Assembly (NCBI RefSeq): GCF_907165205.1
Contig: NC_058189.1
Span: forward strand, 57,996,270-58,060,269
DNA length: 64,000 nucleotides
Direction: 5' to 3'
Origin: Coccinella septempunctata
Taxonomy: Eukaryota; Arthropoda; Insecta; Coleoptera; Coccinellidae
In this document: positions 48,613-61,400 of the stretch, in pieces
Position numbering within the stretch: position 1 is the first letter of the stretch
Layout of the letters: every line of letters starts with the position of its first letter
Translations under genes and position numbers: made by a program
Notes under the pieces: model-generated
What the model saw: only the letters and a program-made list of their open reading frames with translations
Database searches by the model: none
Told to the model about the DNA's origin: nothing

Positions 48613-50174
48613 TAATATTTAATTTGTCGCATCTCATGAGAGGACCTTGTATTCTATACAACAATCAGACGGCATGTCCCTAGTTGACGGCTACTGATTC
48701 GGAAAGAGCCTTATTAAAATGATAAAAGGTCTGCGAGTTTCCTCGGAATTGACTTTCCTGGTCTGATACTGATCCTTGCTGGTGCTGTTCTGTTCTGTGA
48801 AGTGTCTTCTACTATTTCGATTTGAGAATCTTTCGGTGAGAATAATGTTTTATTAACCAATTTAAATCTATAAAGAGGTTCATGTGAGCAGTTTTCGAAA
48901 CAGAAATTTCTATCTTGGAGTAAGATATAATGTAAAATCTATAATAATCTATAGTCTATAAAAATGAAAACAAAACTTGCGAATTGTAACCAAACCTTAT
49001 TCGGGAAATTATTGAGATAGTATTTCCACGATATTTTTGACGTTTGGCTGCCCAATAATTGTTTCAACGCGTTTATGAAACTGGAGTTACAGCTCCCTTC
49101 TTCATCAAAATTTTGAATTTTCCTCAACAATTTTTCATGTCGAAAAATATTCATTGTAAAAGAACTTTTCCATGAATTTTTCATTAAAATATTTGCTTCC
49201 TGGGATCAGTTCTTGCATGATTCAACCGTGACTACAAGAATGAATAGAAGCTGTGAGCGAAAAACTGTTAAAATATTACGAATCACTCGAATCAGTATAC
49301 ATGCATTACTCAACTTTCAATGTTGATTTGATGGTCAGTTCAAACTTGTACCTCATATGAAGATTAGTGTTTATAACAAAAATGTCCCTACAAAAGTCTT
49401 TTTCTGCAGCTGTCCAGAAAGTTAAACTTTCGGTATCATTCATTGAATCGAAGGTAACACTTTACAGGAATAGTACCGAAAGTTGCTATTTTCGGGACGA
49501 TTTCTTACACTTTTCATTTTTGTAACATAAATTATGTTATTTTCATTTGAAAAAATATTTTCTATGCACTTTTTTGTTGAAATAACTTTGAAAATATCGA
49601 TGAAGAATAGGCCAGAATCAAAAAAGAGGAGTGCAGTTAGTAGATTTTGCGGGCTTGTCGAAATTCATAGCCAGAGTGGTTATCTATCCAAATGTATTGA
49701 ACTCGCCAAGATCTGCTTGTACTCTAGAAAAAATCTCAATATGTTCGAAAATATAGGGTTAATATTTGAGCACCATCCGAATTGCGTATGCAATAGATAC
49801 TAAGTATTTATTTTCCAGTGATGGGGTCTCCACAAAACTTTTTAGTTTCAATTCCATTGGATGGGCATTTTTTCTTATATTGAGAGAAAATAATTTCAGA
49901 TGCCAATTTAACATCGATTATGGCCCTTAACCAAAAATAACTGCCTATAGTGAAGTAAATTTTTTGTTAATCTTTGGCATCTTCGCTTTATAAAAACACA
50001 ACAAAGTTGACTTTTGAAAATCAAGAATATTCAGGATCTGTCTGCCAGTGTCTGATCATGCTTATCACATCTCTGGAAACACAGTCACAACTAGAGAAAT
50101 TTTATGGAAAATCATCTCCAAGTTGTACATTCTAGGAATAAACAGAACCGTTTTAGGATTGTACTCTTATCCTA

Positions 50175-50853
50175 CAGAGTTTATCTGAACAATACCGAAA
50201 AAATGTAAGGGGTGATACTGTGGTGAAAATTAAGATGGGTATTCGGTATAAAAGTTTTTGAGAAACCTCCCACCCCACCGGAAATGTGACACCCTTCCAA
50301 AGATTAACAAAAAAATTGTTTTTCTTTTTTACTTTTCCTTGATATAATATTGAGCAAAAGATACGAAACTTGGTATATATCATTTATTGTCAATGAAATT
50401 ACACAGAAAGGTTTGAAATAGTAAACCTATAAGATATTTTTTAGCACAAATTTGTTTTTTTAGAGAATATTTCTCTTTTGAAAAAACATGGCTGAAAAGC
50501 CCAATTCATACACCTACTAACTTCTTTATTTCTACAAGTTTTTTCGACAACTTTCGAGCATTTACGAGAAAAAAATGCAATGCATTTTCGAAAAAATGAA
50601 CTATCCCGTAGGTATTTTGCCTTGATATCTAGTAGTTATCATAAAAACAATAATACCGATACCAGGATTTTGCACTGTCATATACATACAGGAAAAATAC
50701 AAAAAAAACAATTTTTTTTGATAAACTTCGAAGGGGGTAACTTTTCAAAAAAGGGAGGGAAGGTTTTTCAAAAAATGTTATACCAAATCACCATTTTAAT
50801 TTTTCTCAAAGAATCACCCTTTTCATTCTTTCGGTGTTATTCAGATACACCTG
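50175..50853. mobile_element. Palindromic element inside copy 1 of the large repeat
   Basis: Left arm TTATCTGAACAATACCGAAA pairs with TTCGGTGTTATTCAGATACA in the right arm; GGGGTGATACTGTGGTG pairs more loosely with CAAAGAATCACCC. The corresponding palindrome is also in copy 2, so the insertion predates the duplication. Confidence 0.6.
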
Positions 50854-52010
50854 TATATGCCAGTTTCTTATGTAGTGGACAGAAAGAGTTGGAATTTATA
50901 TGGCTAACCTAACAACTTTATAATACAGTTTTTCGTGCTTTTCCGAAGGATTACTGGAAATAATGGAAAATGAACCAATATTTTCGATGCTGAAAACATT
51001 TCTTCTACATGAATAATTAGTCACCATTCGGTATTCCATACTCTAAATTCTACGAAACAATATTTTAGTACTCATCATAAAAACTACGTAAATACTTTTG
51101 ATATCCAAATGTTACATTTCAATTTGCAATTGGGGAAATATTTTCGTGCGAATTTTTCTATCGTCAAGGTCCTTATGCAAAATCCCACGAAAATATGCAT
51201 AGGTAGGTATATCATAATCTCAAATCATCACTGAATAATAATTGCTCGTTAAGATCAACGATATTATTAACTCTGAGAAATCTGAATCTATTTGAATTCA
51301 TTAACTTCAATAAGAACTATTCGCCGCTTCGCAGATTTTTTTGGTTTCAAGGTAGGATGTCGATTATTCTGGAATCTGATCAAAAAAATCTTAAAATTTT
51401 ACACTTAGGTTCATAAGTATTCGAAGAAAACGTGAAAAAATCTTATTTACTGAAAGGCTTCCTCCTATAAACTTTGTCAATAACCTTGGAAAAATCTAAA
51501 AATATGAGCTTTTGCCTTATTCAATTTATGCATCTATAGGAGCTTTGAAGTAGACTGAAAAAATTTCTCCGAATCTCTCATGTAATTTACATACTGAAAT
51601 GAAAAATCCGACTAAGAGAAAGTTTTACGATCACAAAAAATCAAATTCACACAACATTTTGTTTGTTCCCCTCTTGGTACTCATAATAACAATACCTGTC
51701 TCTTGAACTTGACATCACAAAACAATATCACTTTCTTCGACAGTTAGTTGCGCAATGAGCTCATTACAAGTATGCACGATTTTGGGACGAGGAAATGCAA
51801 GATAATTGCGTATAATTTACATTATATACTATTAGAACTGAAGGCGGGAGTTATTTGATGAATTTGAATACGTAAGATCATGATAAATTATAATACAAGG
51901 AAAACAGAATTTTTATTGTATTCATTCGTCAAAGTACTTAATATTTTCTATAAATTTTTATTTTTATTTTTTAAGTTTCGGTTTTGGTAGATGAGTTTAT
52001 AAGACATGTA

Positions 52011-53151
52011 CAGGGTGGGCAAATTTCGATGTTTTAGCACTACAGCTTTTAAACCAGAGGAGATAGACAAAATCTGATACCCCATTCTCGTTCTCTTTTT
52101 CTGAGAAACTTACAATAGTAGTAGTGATTTTTTGCCACTTTCTTTTGTTTTCGAGTTATAAGCAAAAATTGGAAAAATGGTGATATCGAAATAAATTTAT
52201 ATCTCCGCTAATACTGATGTTAGAGCTCTGAAACTAAAACATTATACAGGCACTTTTTTACGTAGAATCCAGTGGCGTGCTCGCCTTTTCAGCAGAATTT
52301 TTAATTACGAAGCTATTAAGCAAAGTTATGTTTTTTTAAATGGGAACACTAATTTTCTGTGCAATTTTTTGAAAGCTTAATTTTTTCTGATTTCAAAAAT
52401 ATATAACATCATATGGTTTGTATCAATATAAATAATAGAAAATGGTCAAAAACCTTTTTTCCCAATATTTTTATGGTTTCAACTTTTGACGAGCACAGAA
52501 AAATAGTTTCCTATAACAAAAGCAGTCTCCTTCCGGCAATGTCATTCTTTCTATGCTTTTTACCAATTTTCACAAAATCTGAATTAAGATATATTTAATA
52601 AATTTTCATAATAATGAAAAGACTTATAGAAGGAAACAGTGGTAATCATACGATGCTATATGTTTCTGTGCTCATCAAAAGTTGAAACCATAGAAATATT
52701 GAGAACAATGGTTTTTGACCATTTTCTATCATTTATATTGATACACACCATATGATGTTATATATTTTTGAAATAAAAAAAATTAAGCTTTCAAAAAATT
52801 GCACAGAAAACTAGTGTTCTCATTTAAAAAAACATAACTTTGGTTAATAGCTTCGTAATTAAAAATCCTTCTAAAAAGGCGAGCACGCCACTGGATTCTA
52901 CGTAAAAAATGCCTGTATAATGTTTCAATTTCAGAGCTCTATCATCAGTATTAGCGGAGATATAAATTCATTTCAATATCGCCATTTTTCCAATTTTTGC
53001 TTATAACCCGAAAACAAAAGAAAGTGGCCAAAAATGACTACTACAGTTGTTAGTTTCTCAGAAAAAGAGAACGAGAATGGGGTATCAGATTTAGTGTATC
53101 TCCTTTAGTTTAAAAACTGTAGTGCTAAAACATCGAAATTTGCCCACCCTG
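52011..53151. mobile_element. Palindromic foldback element, family 1, best-preserved copy (1141 bp)
   Basis: CAGGGTGGGCAAATTTCGAT at the left and ATCGAAATTTGCCCACCCTG at the right, each flanked by TA (extended flank ATGTA/TACAT). The arms are about 500 bp and by eye roughly 95 percent matched over the whole length; the loop is about 150 bp (52510-52660). No transposase frame. The copy at 15771 has the loop inverted. Confidence 0.88.
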
Positions 53152-53317
53152 TACATTCAAAAAAAACGAATAAAAAATAAACTGCTCCACATGAGTTAGG
53201 GATATTGACTCAAATTGCAAAAAAATATAGTTAAAATAAGATTTTTGTGATGAAAATTCATATCAATATGATTTCAAGTTGCAAATTAATTTTAGCCTGT
53301 AGGTCTGCAGCGTATAC

Positions 53318-53579
53318 AGGGTGGTTAAGAAAAATCGAGTAAAATAAGGAAATTTTTTTCCCAGAGAATTCAAGCATTTTAAGACTATCAATATAATGTA
53401 TGGCCTGCACGGGCATCAATAACAGCTTGACATCTTCTTTGCATACTACACACGAGGTTGTTGAAAATTTCTTGAGGAATTTGGTTCCATAAACGGGGCA
53501 GTAGCTCTCTCAGATCATTTAAGGATTCTGGGGTAGGTTGATGATTATCTAATCTTCTTTGGAGAAGTCCACTGAGCAA
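53318..53579 (-). pseudogene. Tc1-like transposase, C-terminal fragment with its terminal repeat
   Basis: On the minus strand, 53579-53388 encodes a fragment ending RRCQAVIDARAGHTLY, preceded by LPRLWNQIPQEIFNNLVCSM. The ending ...SMxRRCQAVIDARGGHTRY is characteristic of Tc1-family transposases. TACAGGGTGGTTAAGAAAAA at 53316-53335 is the adjacent terminal repeat. The N-terminal DNA-binding part and the first catalytic residues are missing, so it is a dead relic. Its terminus links the CAGGGTG ends in this window to Tc1/mariner-type elements. Confidence 0.8.
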
Positions 53580-53903
53580 ACTGAGGGATCGAAAATTTTC
53601 GATTAACCTTTGTTTTCTAACATAATACAGTTTGAAAAATTACACTGATTGCAAAACTTTCTGGATATTATTATATATAATATTATATTATAATTATTAT
53701 ATAATATAAAAACTCCCAGATGCTGGAAGGATTCATACTCCTATCAAATAAACTATGTTTATACTCGATTTGATTAAATGAAACAAGGCTTGGCTTTGTC
53801 GATGAAATATCTAGATGTCTCATGGAGGAAGGCAGAAATTTGATTTCAAAATTTCAAACATAAAGGTTCTATCAGAATTTATTGTATTCGTAACTTTTTT
53901 CAG
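53580..53903. other. 5' region of the CRAL-TRIO gene
   Basis: It contains a simple AT tract (53670-53706) and no coding exon. TTTTTTCAG at 53895-53903 is a good acceptor, so the start codon lies in an exon beginning at 53904 and a non-coding first exon probably lies upstream. Confidence 0.45.
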
Positions 53904-53943
53904 GCATTGCCAATACGGTTCAATATCTTGGAAAAGTCTTAAG

Positions 53944-56278
53944 ATGACAATCGGCGCCCAAAGTCCGGCAAATTCTGCTGAAAAGAATAACCTTGCTGAT
54001 AAGTTGAAATTCGTACAGACGCAAATAGGGGAGGATGAAAAGCTCAAAGAACAATGTCTCTTTCAGTTGAGAGAATGGATTAGCCAAAATAGAGATATTG
54101 AATACATTCCCACAGGTAGATATTATTTGTTTTACATGACAGAGATGAGTTTCCTGGATTATAATATTTGAATGTTAATACTTTTTTAACTGTTTTAATT
54201 TTTTATCAATATTCAGCAATTTTCTAACCATGAGCTGTTAATAAGTTCCTGAGTATAAATTTATGTGTGAAAAAATTATTTTCCAAATATGCATTTTTTT
54301 TGTTGTACTAGTAATTAGTAGCTGTTATTTTCTTTTACTTATAAAAAGTTATTTTATTATTATTATTGTTAATTTATCATTTTGTCATTTTGTTTTACTT
54401 CATAGATGACAACTTCCTACTCAGGTTTTTGAGGTCGAAAAAATACAGTCTGTTCTTGACGCAGCAAATGATCTTGAAATATATGAATTTACGAAAAAAA
54501 TTCGGACATTATTTCCCTGATATGGATTACCAAAAGCCCGAAGCAGAAGAACTTATTAATTCTGGGTGAGAATACTTAAACACTCTCTAATAGTGTTATG
54601 ATTTAACTAAACTTCGATGGAATTTCAACAGATTCATCTTTGCAAGTCCTTTTCGCGATGCTGAAGGAAGAAGAGTAATCATATATAATATCGGTAAGTT
54701 ATGAATTTTTCGAAATAATATTTGAAATTCCGCAAAAATTGTTTACGTCGAAACCTGAAGCAAATGCGACCTAAATTTGTATTTTACCCATATGATTCTG
54801 GATTTTTCACAAGATTAAATTCGAAATACCCTTGTGCGGAATATACTCCTTTCCATCTCACTGAAACATTCTGATCAGCATTGCCAGATCCCTACTCGAT
54901 TTTTTACAGCAATCCCTCTTTTTCGGAATCACAGCCTGTAACTCCGAAAGAGTTGAAATCTGGGACCAATTTTTGTAGCAGCCTGTATGAAATCGAATTT
55001 GAAAATTTCAAAATTAGTCAAAGACCCCTAATCTGTTTTTCGTTTGATTTTTTTACCATATTTTCATACTTTTATAAGAAAAAACTCAACTCTTTCCAAC
55101 TTTTCTTGTAAATGCTTCAACCCTTACAAATTCGGGCCCCTTGCTTATTTGTTTTATATCTTCGAAGTAACATTTCCTGTTACGAATTCAAGGAAAATTC
55201 GATCTCCAAAAATTCACCAACGCTGATTTCGGCAAGCTTTTCACTATGACCTACGAGGCTGTGATGGAAGATGAAGAGACTCAACTTCTTGGCGTGAATC
55301 ATGTTGTCGATTTAGCAGGGGTGGGGGCTGCTTTCAGTACTCTTTTCACTGTCACAGACTTCTCAAGGCTGATAACATGGGGGGAGGTAAGAAACCATAT
55401 TGAAGTTCTTTTTGGGACTACCTACTTTTATGTGTTTCCCGTTTTCAAGTTTGATCATTACTGAGTCACACTTGAAGGGAAATGAAAGCAGGCGAAATAA
55501 AAGTAACTTTTTCCAAAAAACAAAATCGACTTTAATAATCTCTCTAGCGAAAAATGACTATATCTAGGGTGAATAGAAAAAAATATTTGATGAAAAAAGT
55601 ATTTGTTTCGACCATTCGACCTGTTAAATTTAAATATATACACAAGTCAAAGACTCACCCTATGAATGTATAATTCCTTAACAATGGTATTCGAACTGTT
55701 TATTTTATTTTATAAAGAGATTCTCGATTTTTTCTGAAACTATAGTACCTATAGTTAGGTTAAAAATGGGAGGATATCTTGATAACTCCAGATACACTCT
55801 TCGGTAGAGAATTCAAATGATTGAATATTGATTTATTGTAGCAATCCTACCCCATGGCCCACAAGCATATCAATCTGCTGAATTTACCAGCCGCTCTCAG
55901 ATACATTATTGATTACGCTGTATCCTTGATGAGCAAGAAACTGATGCAGAGGTTTAAAGTGAGTCGAACTGATAACATCGAATTCAACAGCATCAAAATT
56001 CGATTTCATTCCAGATACATAATTCTAAACCTTCACTTCTGGAAAACGTCAACACGGAATGCCTACCTCAGGAGATGGGGGGAATCATGCCAATGTCTGA
56101 AATGATAAAACTGTGGAAAGAAGAGCTGAAACTGAAGCGAGATCGCCTGCTCTCGCTAGAAAAAATTAATCTACTGAGCGATCAAGGAATTTTGGGTAGA
56201 AAAAACATCGCTGAACATTTGAGGAATGCTGACGCACATGGGTTGTGTGGAAGTTTTAGGAAATTGGAAGTTGATTGA
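53944..56278 (+). CDS. CRAL-TRIO domain lipid-transfer protein (alpha-tocopherol-transfer/clavesin-like)
   Basis: Six exons: 53944-54115, 54406-54565, 54632-54693, 55193-55386, 55842-55958, 56015-56278 (TGA); 969 nt, 322 aa, normal for insect members. These cytosolic proteins carry hydrophobic ligands such as retinoids, tocopherol or phosphoinositides in a closed pocket. The N-terminal helical CRAL-TRIO-N part ends in DDNFLLRFLRSKKY; the lipid-binding domain runs from FIFASPFRDAEGRRVIIYN through GVNHVVDLAGVG, QSYPMAHKHINLLNLP, IHNSKPSLLENV and CLPQEMGG, the usual order of motifs. The start at 53944 follows an in-exon acceptor at 53903. The frame is open at every junction. Poly(A) signal at 57109-57114 would give a 3' UTR of about 830 nt. 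Insects have many such genes, so the specific ligand cannot be named. The gene lies between two copies of a large direct repeat. Confidence 0.9.
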
Positions 56279-57264
56279 TTAACATAACCTGTGTGAATTG
56301 ATTTAAATATAGCGGGTTTTTCATTTCTGCTTTCAGGAAATCTCAAGGGAAGCTTCTTCTGACTCTTTTTAACTGCAATATTCCCTGTCTCAATTTCCCC
56401 TATAGAAGTCAAAGATACTTTCACTGACGTTGAAGAATTTTTATGCTAGTGAGAAATCTAGTAAAATTTGTTTTACGTTACCAGAATATATGTTGAATCG
56501 ATAGTGTTAATATTGTATTCGAGGAAACTGAGAAAAGTATCCTGAGTATTCTCACAGATTATAGAGCATACTGGTGAACATAACAGACCACACTATTTTT
56601 ATCAGGAAATCACCCCTTGAATTTTTTCGCAACATCACATTCACACCCTGTAGCACTTAAAATTATTAGAGTACATGATTGGTAGATACCATTAGAAATG
56701 GATGAAATGATGAAACGTCTTATATTTATCAGATTTTGGAGAAATGTAATTTGAAAAATGTTCCTATTACTTGTGATTGATGAAATGAGTTGAATTATTT
56801 AGACCTAACTAAAGTAATTGAACCACGTAGCTTAGATTCTTTCTTGCGATTTATTAAATTCTTGTTATTGTTACTCCATCGTTTTAGTGCAGTTATTATG
56901 TTTTTTGTTAATCATTTTACTTTCTAGTTTTGATTTTTATATTTTAATATTAAGAATGTTTGTTTCGGAAGAAATATTCAGAATTAGATGCCACTAAGTC
57001 ATCACACTATATGATAATTAGGAAGGCTTTGTTGTTCTCTTTTTCATCCTTACTTCAATAGAATTTTCTATCCTTAGTTGGGTGCTTTAAAAATATGGAA
57101 GTTCCATAAATAAACTTTTATAATTTTTAGTTTTATTCTTTCATTTCCCCTTTCATTTGATAATATATTAAGGTTATTCACAGTGAGGATAGAAAGATAG
57201 TAATCTGAAATCTCATTCGTTTTTCTCGTCACTGATGTCATGAATAATTCTGCTCAGTTTGGAT
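56279..57264 (+). other. Probable 3' UTR of CRAL-TRIO gene and short spacer
   Basis: A dispersed-repeat end (TTGAATTTTTTCGCAAC...CACCCTGTAG) occurs at 56617-56653. AATAAA at 57109-57114 is the best poly(A) signal. No other gene seen. Confidence 0.45.
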
Positions 57265-58275
57265 CAGGCGCGTACCCAGAAAGGTGTGTTAGGGGGGGCT
57301 CAGCTAACATCCACTTAAAGAGAAAAATGTAACAAAAACATTTATTTCTTATAACTATAAAAAATTATGAAGAACAAATAGAAAAAATATTAAATTATGT
57401 CAGAATTGACAGTTTTTAGTTATTAAATAAAATAAAACATTGATTTCTTGTAAATATAAATCTATAAAAAAGAAAAAACCAATATTAAAAAGTTTAGGTA
57501 CTAGTTTTTAGTTATTAAATAAAAGCTCCAAGCGCCTTGGGCCAGCATTAGCAAATCTGGTCACAACCATTTTTGTATCAATGACTGACTCTCTAGTAAT
57601 TTATGTGCATTAGAGCTAATCCATTCGAGCAGTTTTCTGCCATAGTGCTTCTGAAGGTCTTAAGTCTCCTTAAGGAAGAAAAACTGCGCTCTGTTTCTTC
57701 AGCTGTTGTTACGAGAAGTAGGTACACAAAATATTTGAAATAATTTGCACAAATTTGGGTAAAAATCATTTCTCAAGAGCTGAAAGTGCTGATGAACGAC
57801 ATGATTCGGGATCATTCGTTGTTGAAGTGATCCACTTTTTTTCCATCTTTTTAATTCACTGGAAAGAAGACCCTTGTCACTGTATGTTTCTTAAATACCA
57901 GATATTTCTTGCTGTATTTCACTGTCGGAAAGATTATTTAACGTTGTTGGAATAATGCACTGCAGCATAAAAACTTTTTTGATAAGTGAGGAATATTTGG
58001 ATGTCAATTCATTCACCCCGATGGCTCTAGAGAATTTTCCACCACCCACCCCGAAAGAAGAACCAGATGACAGCAACGAACAAAATTCTTGCGAATTACC
58101 TTGACATTCAATAGATGGCTGTATTTGTAGCTTCATATAATAATGTTATTGGCCTTTTCTTATTTTACTTGAACAATACTTGAAAGTTCTATGTGCTAAA
58201 TGATCATGAGGGACCTTTTGCAAAAGCCTTGGGGCTAGAGCACCAATAGCCCCCCCCCCCTTGGGTACGCACCTG
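57265..58275 (-). mobile_element. Decayed hAT transposon with CAGGCGCGTACCCA ends
   Basis: Left end CAGGCGCGTACCCAGAAAGG and right end CCTTGGGTACGCACCTGG are inverted repeats. On the minus strand, about 57715-57590 encodes TTAEETERSFSSLRRLKTFR followed by RSTMAEN...NGLALMHIN, the hAT C-terminal dimerisation region in recognisable but mutated form. A second minus-strand stretch (58136-57891) looks like an upstream transposase or zinc-finger-transposase segment. Most of the catalytic domain is deleted, so it is inactive. Confidence 0.75.
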
Positions 58276-58467
58276 GTTTGGATGATATATGTACTCATTA
58301 GGAAATGAGTCTCAGAAAATAAACACATCGTACATTACAAAAATATATATTTCGTCAAAATCAATGTAAAAAAAATACAATTTGTAAAAGTCATCACGAG
58401 AATCAAAATAAAATTTCCCCTCAATAAATTGAAAGAGAAATTCAGTCAGGCACAGGCAGTATCTAAG
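58276..58467. other. Spacer between hAT relic and large repeat copy 2
   Basis: AT-rich, about 190 bp, no feature recognised. Confidence 0.4.
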
Positions 58468-61400
58468 ATTGGGAGTTCCAAAGGTTATTTCAAGGTCAAG
58501 TAGTTAAAATGAGGAATTTTATTATATTTTTCATTGCATAATATCATTCTTCGTAAAAAACCAGGAACATTGTGTTCAATGGATGCCTCGATCATCAGAT
58601 CTTATAAGCCTTCTTTCGGTGGGGATATTCACGAAAAATTGATGATTCACAGGCATCTACAACATCATTGGAAATTTCTGTTCAAAAACTTCATAATGAG
58701 AGTTTTTTTCATCGAAAAGTAAATATAGAAAACAGGTATGCACTCACAAGATTTGCTTAAATATATAGTCATCAGAAATTTACTATTATTTTTGGGTTTA
58801 TTTTGCGTTGTTAACAATTTGCGCCCGAAAATCAGCCATTGATACTAATTGGCCCAAATCAAATCGAATTGACTAGCGATTAGCGAATAACGCGAAAATT
58901 CCACTAATAAGGAGAAAATCGTGGAAAGTAGGGCATCTTCCGATTCTGTAACAAATTAATCACCAGGAAACAAACCAAATAAAATATAATACCCATTAAA
59001 ATAAATGCCGTATTGCCAAATGGTAAACATAATTCTAAAATATTATTGTTTAATTTGTCGCATCGCATGAGAGGACCTTGTATTCTCTACAACAATCAGA
59101 CGGCATGTCCCTTTCCTCCTACCCAAAGCCGATTTCACCAATGAAGTAAGTTGACGGCTACTGATTCGAAAAGAGCCTTATTAAAATGATAAAGGTCTGC
59201 GAGTTTCCTCGGAATTGACTTTCATGGTCTGATACTGATCCTTGCTGGGTGCTGTTCTGTTCTGTGAAGTGTCTTCTTCTATTTCGATTTGAGAATCTTT
59301 CGGTGAGTAAATGTTTCATTAACCAATTTAAATCTATAAAGAGGTTCATGTGAGAAGTTTTCGAAACAGAATCTTCTATCTTGGAGTAAGATACAATGTC
59401 AAATATATTATATAATAATCTATAGTCTATAAAAATTAAGACAACTTGTGAATCGTAACTAAACCTTACGTTTGGCTGCCCAATAATTGTTTCAACGAGT
59501 TTATTCAACTGGAGTTACAGCTCCTTTCTTCATCCAAATTTTGAATTATTCTCAATAATTTTTCATGTCGAGAAATATTCATTGTGAAAAAACTTTTCCA
59601 TGAATTTTTCATAAAAATATTTGCTTCCTGGGATTAGTTCTTGCATTATTCAACCGTGTCTACAAGAATGAAAAGAAGCTGTGAGCGAAAAACTGTTAAA
59701 ATATTACGAATCAGTATACTTACATATGCATTACTCAACTTTCAATGTTGATGGTCAGTTCAAACTTGTACCTCATATGAAGATTAGTGTTTATTACAAA
59801 AATGTCCCTATAAAAGTATTTTTCTGCAGCTGTCCAGAAAGTTAAACTTCGGTATCATTCATTGAATCGAAGGTAACACTTAACACGAATAGTACCGAAA
59901 GTTGCTATTTTCGGGACGATTTCTTACACTTTTCACTTTTTGTAACATAAATTATGTTATTTTCATTTGAAAAAATATTTTCTATTCACTTTTTAGTTGA
60001 ATTAACTTTGAAAATATCGATGAAGAATAGGCCAGAATCAAAAAAGAGGAGTGAAGTTAGTAGATTTTGCGGGCTTGTCCAAATTCATAGCCAGAGTGGT
60101 TTTCCATCCAAATGTATTGAACTCTCCAAGATCTGCGTGTCCTCTAGAAAAAATCTCAATATGTTCGAAAATATAGGGTAAATATTTGTGCACCATCTGA
60201 ATTGCGTATGCAATAGGTACTGAGTTTTTATTTTCCAGTGATGCGGTGTCCACAAGACTTTTTAGTTTCAATTCCATTAAATGGTTATTTTTTCATATAT
60301 TCAGACAAAATAATTTTTATTTGTTAATCTTTGGCATCTTTGCCTTATAAAAACACAAAAAACTTTTGACACTCTAGAATATTCAAGATCTGTCTGACAG
60401 TGTCTGAACATGCTCATTACATCTCTGAAAACACAATCACAACTAGAGAAATTTTATGGAAAATCATCTCCAAGTTGTACATTCTAGGAATAAACAGATC
60501 CGTTTTAGGATTTTACTCTTATCCTACAGACAGGGTTTATCTGAATAACACCGAAAAAATGTAAGGGGTGATACTGTGGTGAAAATTAAGATGCGTGTTT
60601 TGGTATAAAATTTTTTAGAAACCTCCCCCCCTTCCGAAGATTGAAAAAAAAATTGTTTTTCATTTTTACTTTCCCTGTATATTAAGACTAAGATACGAAA
60701 CTTGGAATATATCATTTGTCAATGAGATTAAACAGAAAGGGTTGAAATAGTAAACCTCTAAGATATTTTATCGCACAAATTTTTTTTTACAGAAAATTTT
60801 CCTTTGAAAAAAACATGGATGAAAAGCCCAATTCATATACTAACTTTTTTATTTCTTCAAGTCTTTTTGACAACTTATAATGTAATGAAACGCATTTTCT
60901 AAAAGATTAGCTATACCGAAAGTATTTTGCCTTAATATCTAGTAGACTGTGCTTTGCAATGGCTATCATAAAAATAATATTACCGATACCAGGATTGTGC
61001 ATTGTCATATACAGGGAGAATACAAAAGAAAAATTGTTTTTTACCCAGAGAGGTTAACTTTTACAGGGGGGCTTTTCAAAAAATTTTATACCAAAATTAC
61101 CCACTTTGATTTTTCTCAAAGAATCGACCATTTCATTTTTTCGGTGTCAATCAGATACAACCTATATATGCCAGTTCCGTATATAGTGGACACTGTGGAC
61201 AGAAAGAGTTGGAATTTATATGGCCAACCTAACAACTCTTCAATTCCGTTTTACGTGCTTTTCCCAAGGCTCATTACTAGAAATGATGAAAAATGATACA
61301 ACATTTTCGATGCTTAAAACATTTCTTCAACATAAATAATAAGTCACCAATCTGTATTCCATACTGTATACTTTCAATTCCTCTTGTATTGGGTATTTTG

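Larger units (their letters stand above)
47895..52008. repeat. Large direct repeat, copy 1 (about 4.1 kb)
   Basis: Matches 58468-62410 nearly end to end in the same orientation. Shared landmarks include GATCATCAGATCTTATAAG, GGGACGATTTCTTACACTTT, ATGAGCTCATTACAA and GGGACGAGGAAATGCAAG. Differences are scattered substitutions and small indels plus one about 175-bp insertion here (48433-48612). No conserved open frame: the best pair (49534-49803 and 59954-60181) has amino-acid changes throughout and an early stop in copy 2, so it is not a gene. Copy 1 ends exactly where a family 1 palindrome begins. Confidence 0.85.

Noticed and set aside
49534..49803. Open frame conserved between the two large-repeat copies (also 59954-60181)
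   Set aside because: Differences between copies change amino acids freely and copy 2 stops early, as expected for neutral non-coding DNA.
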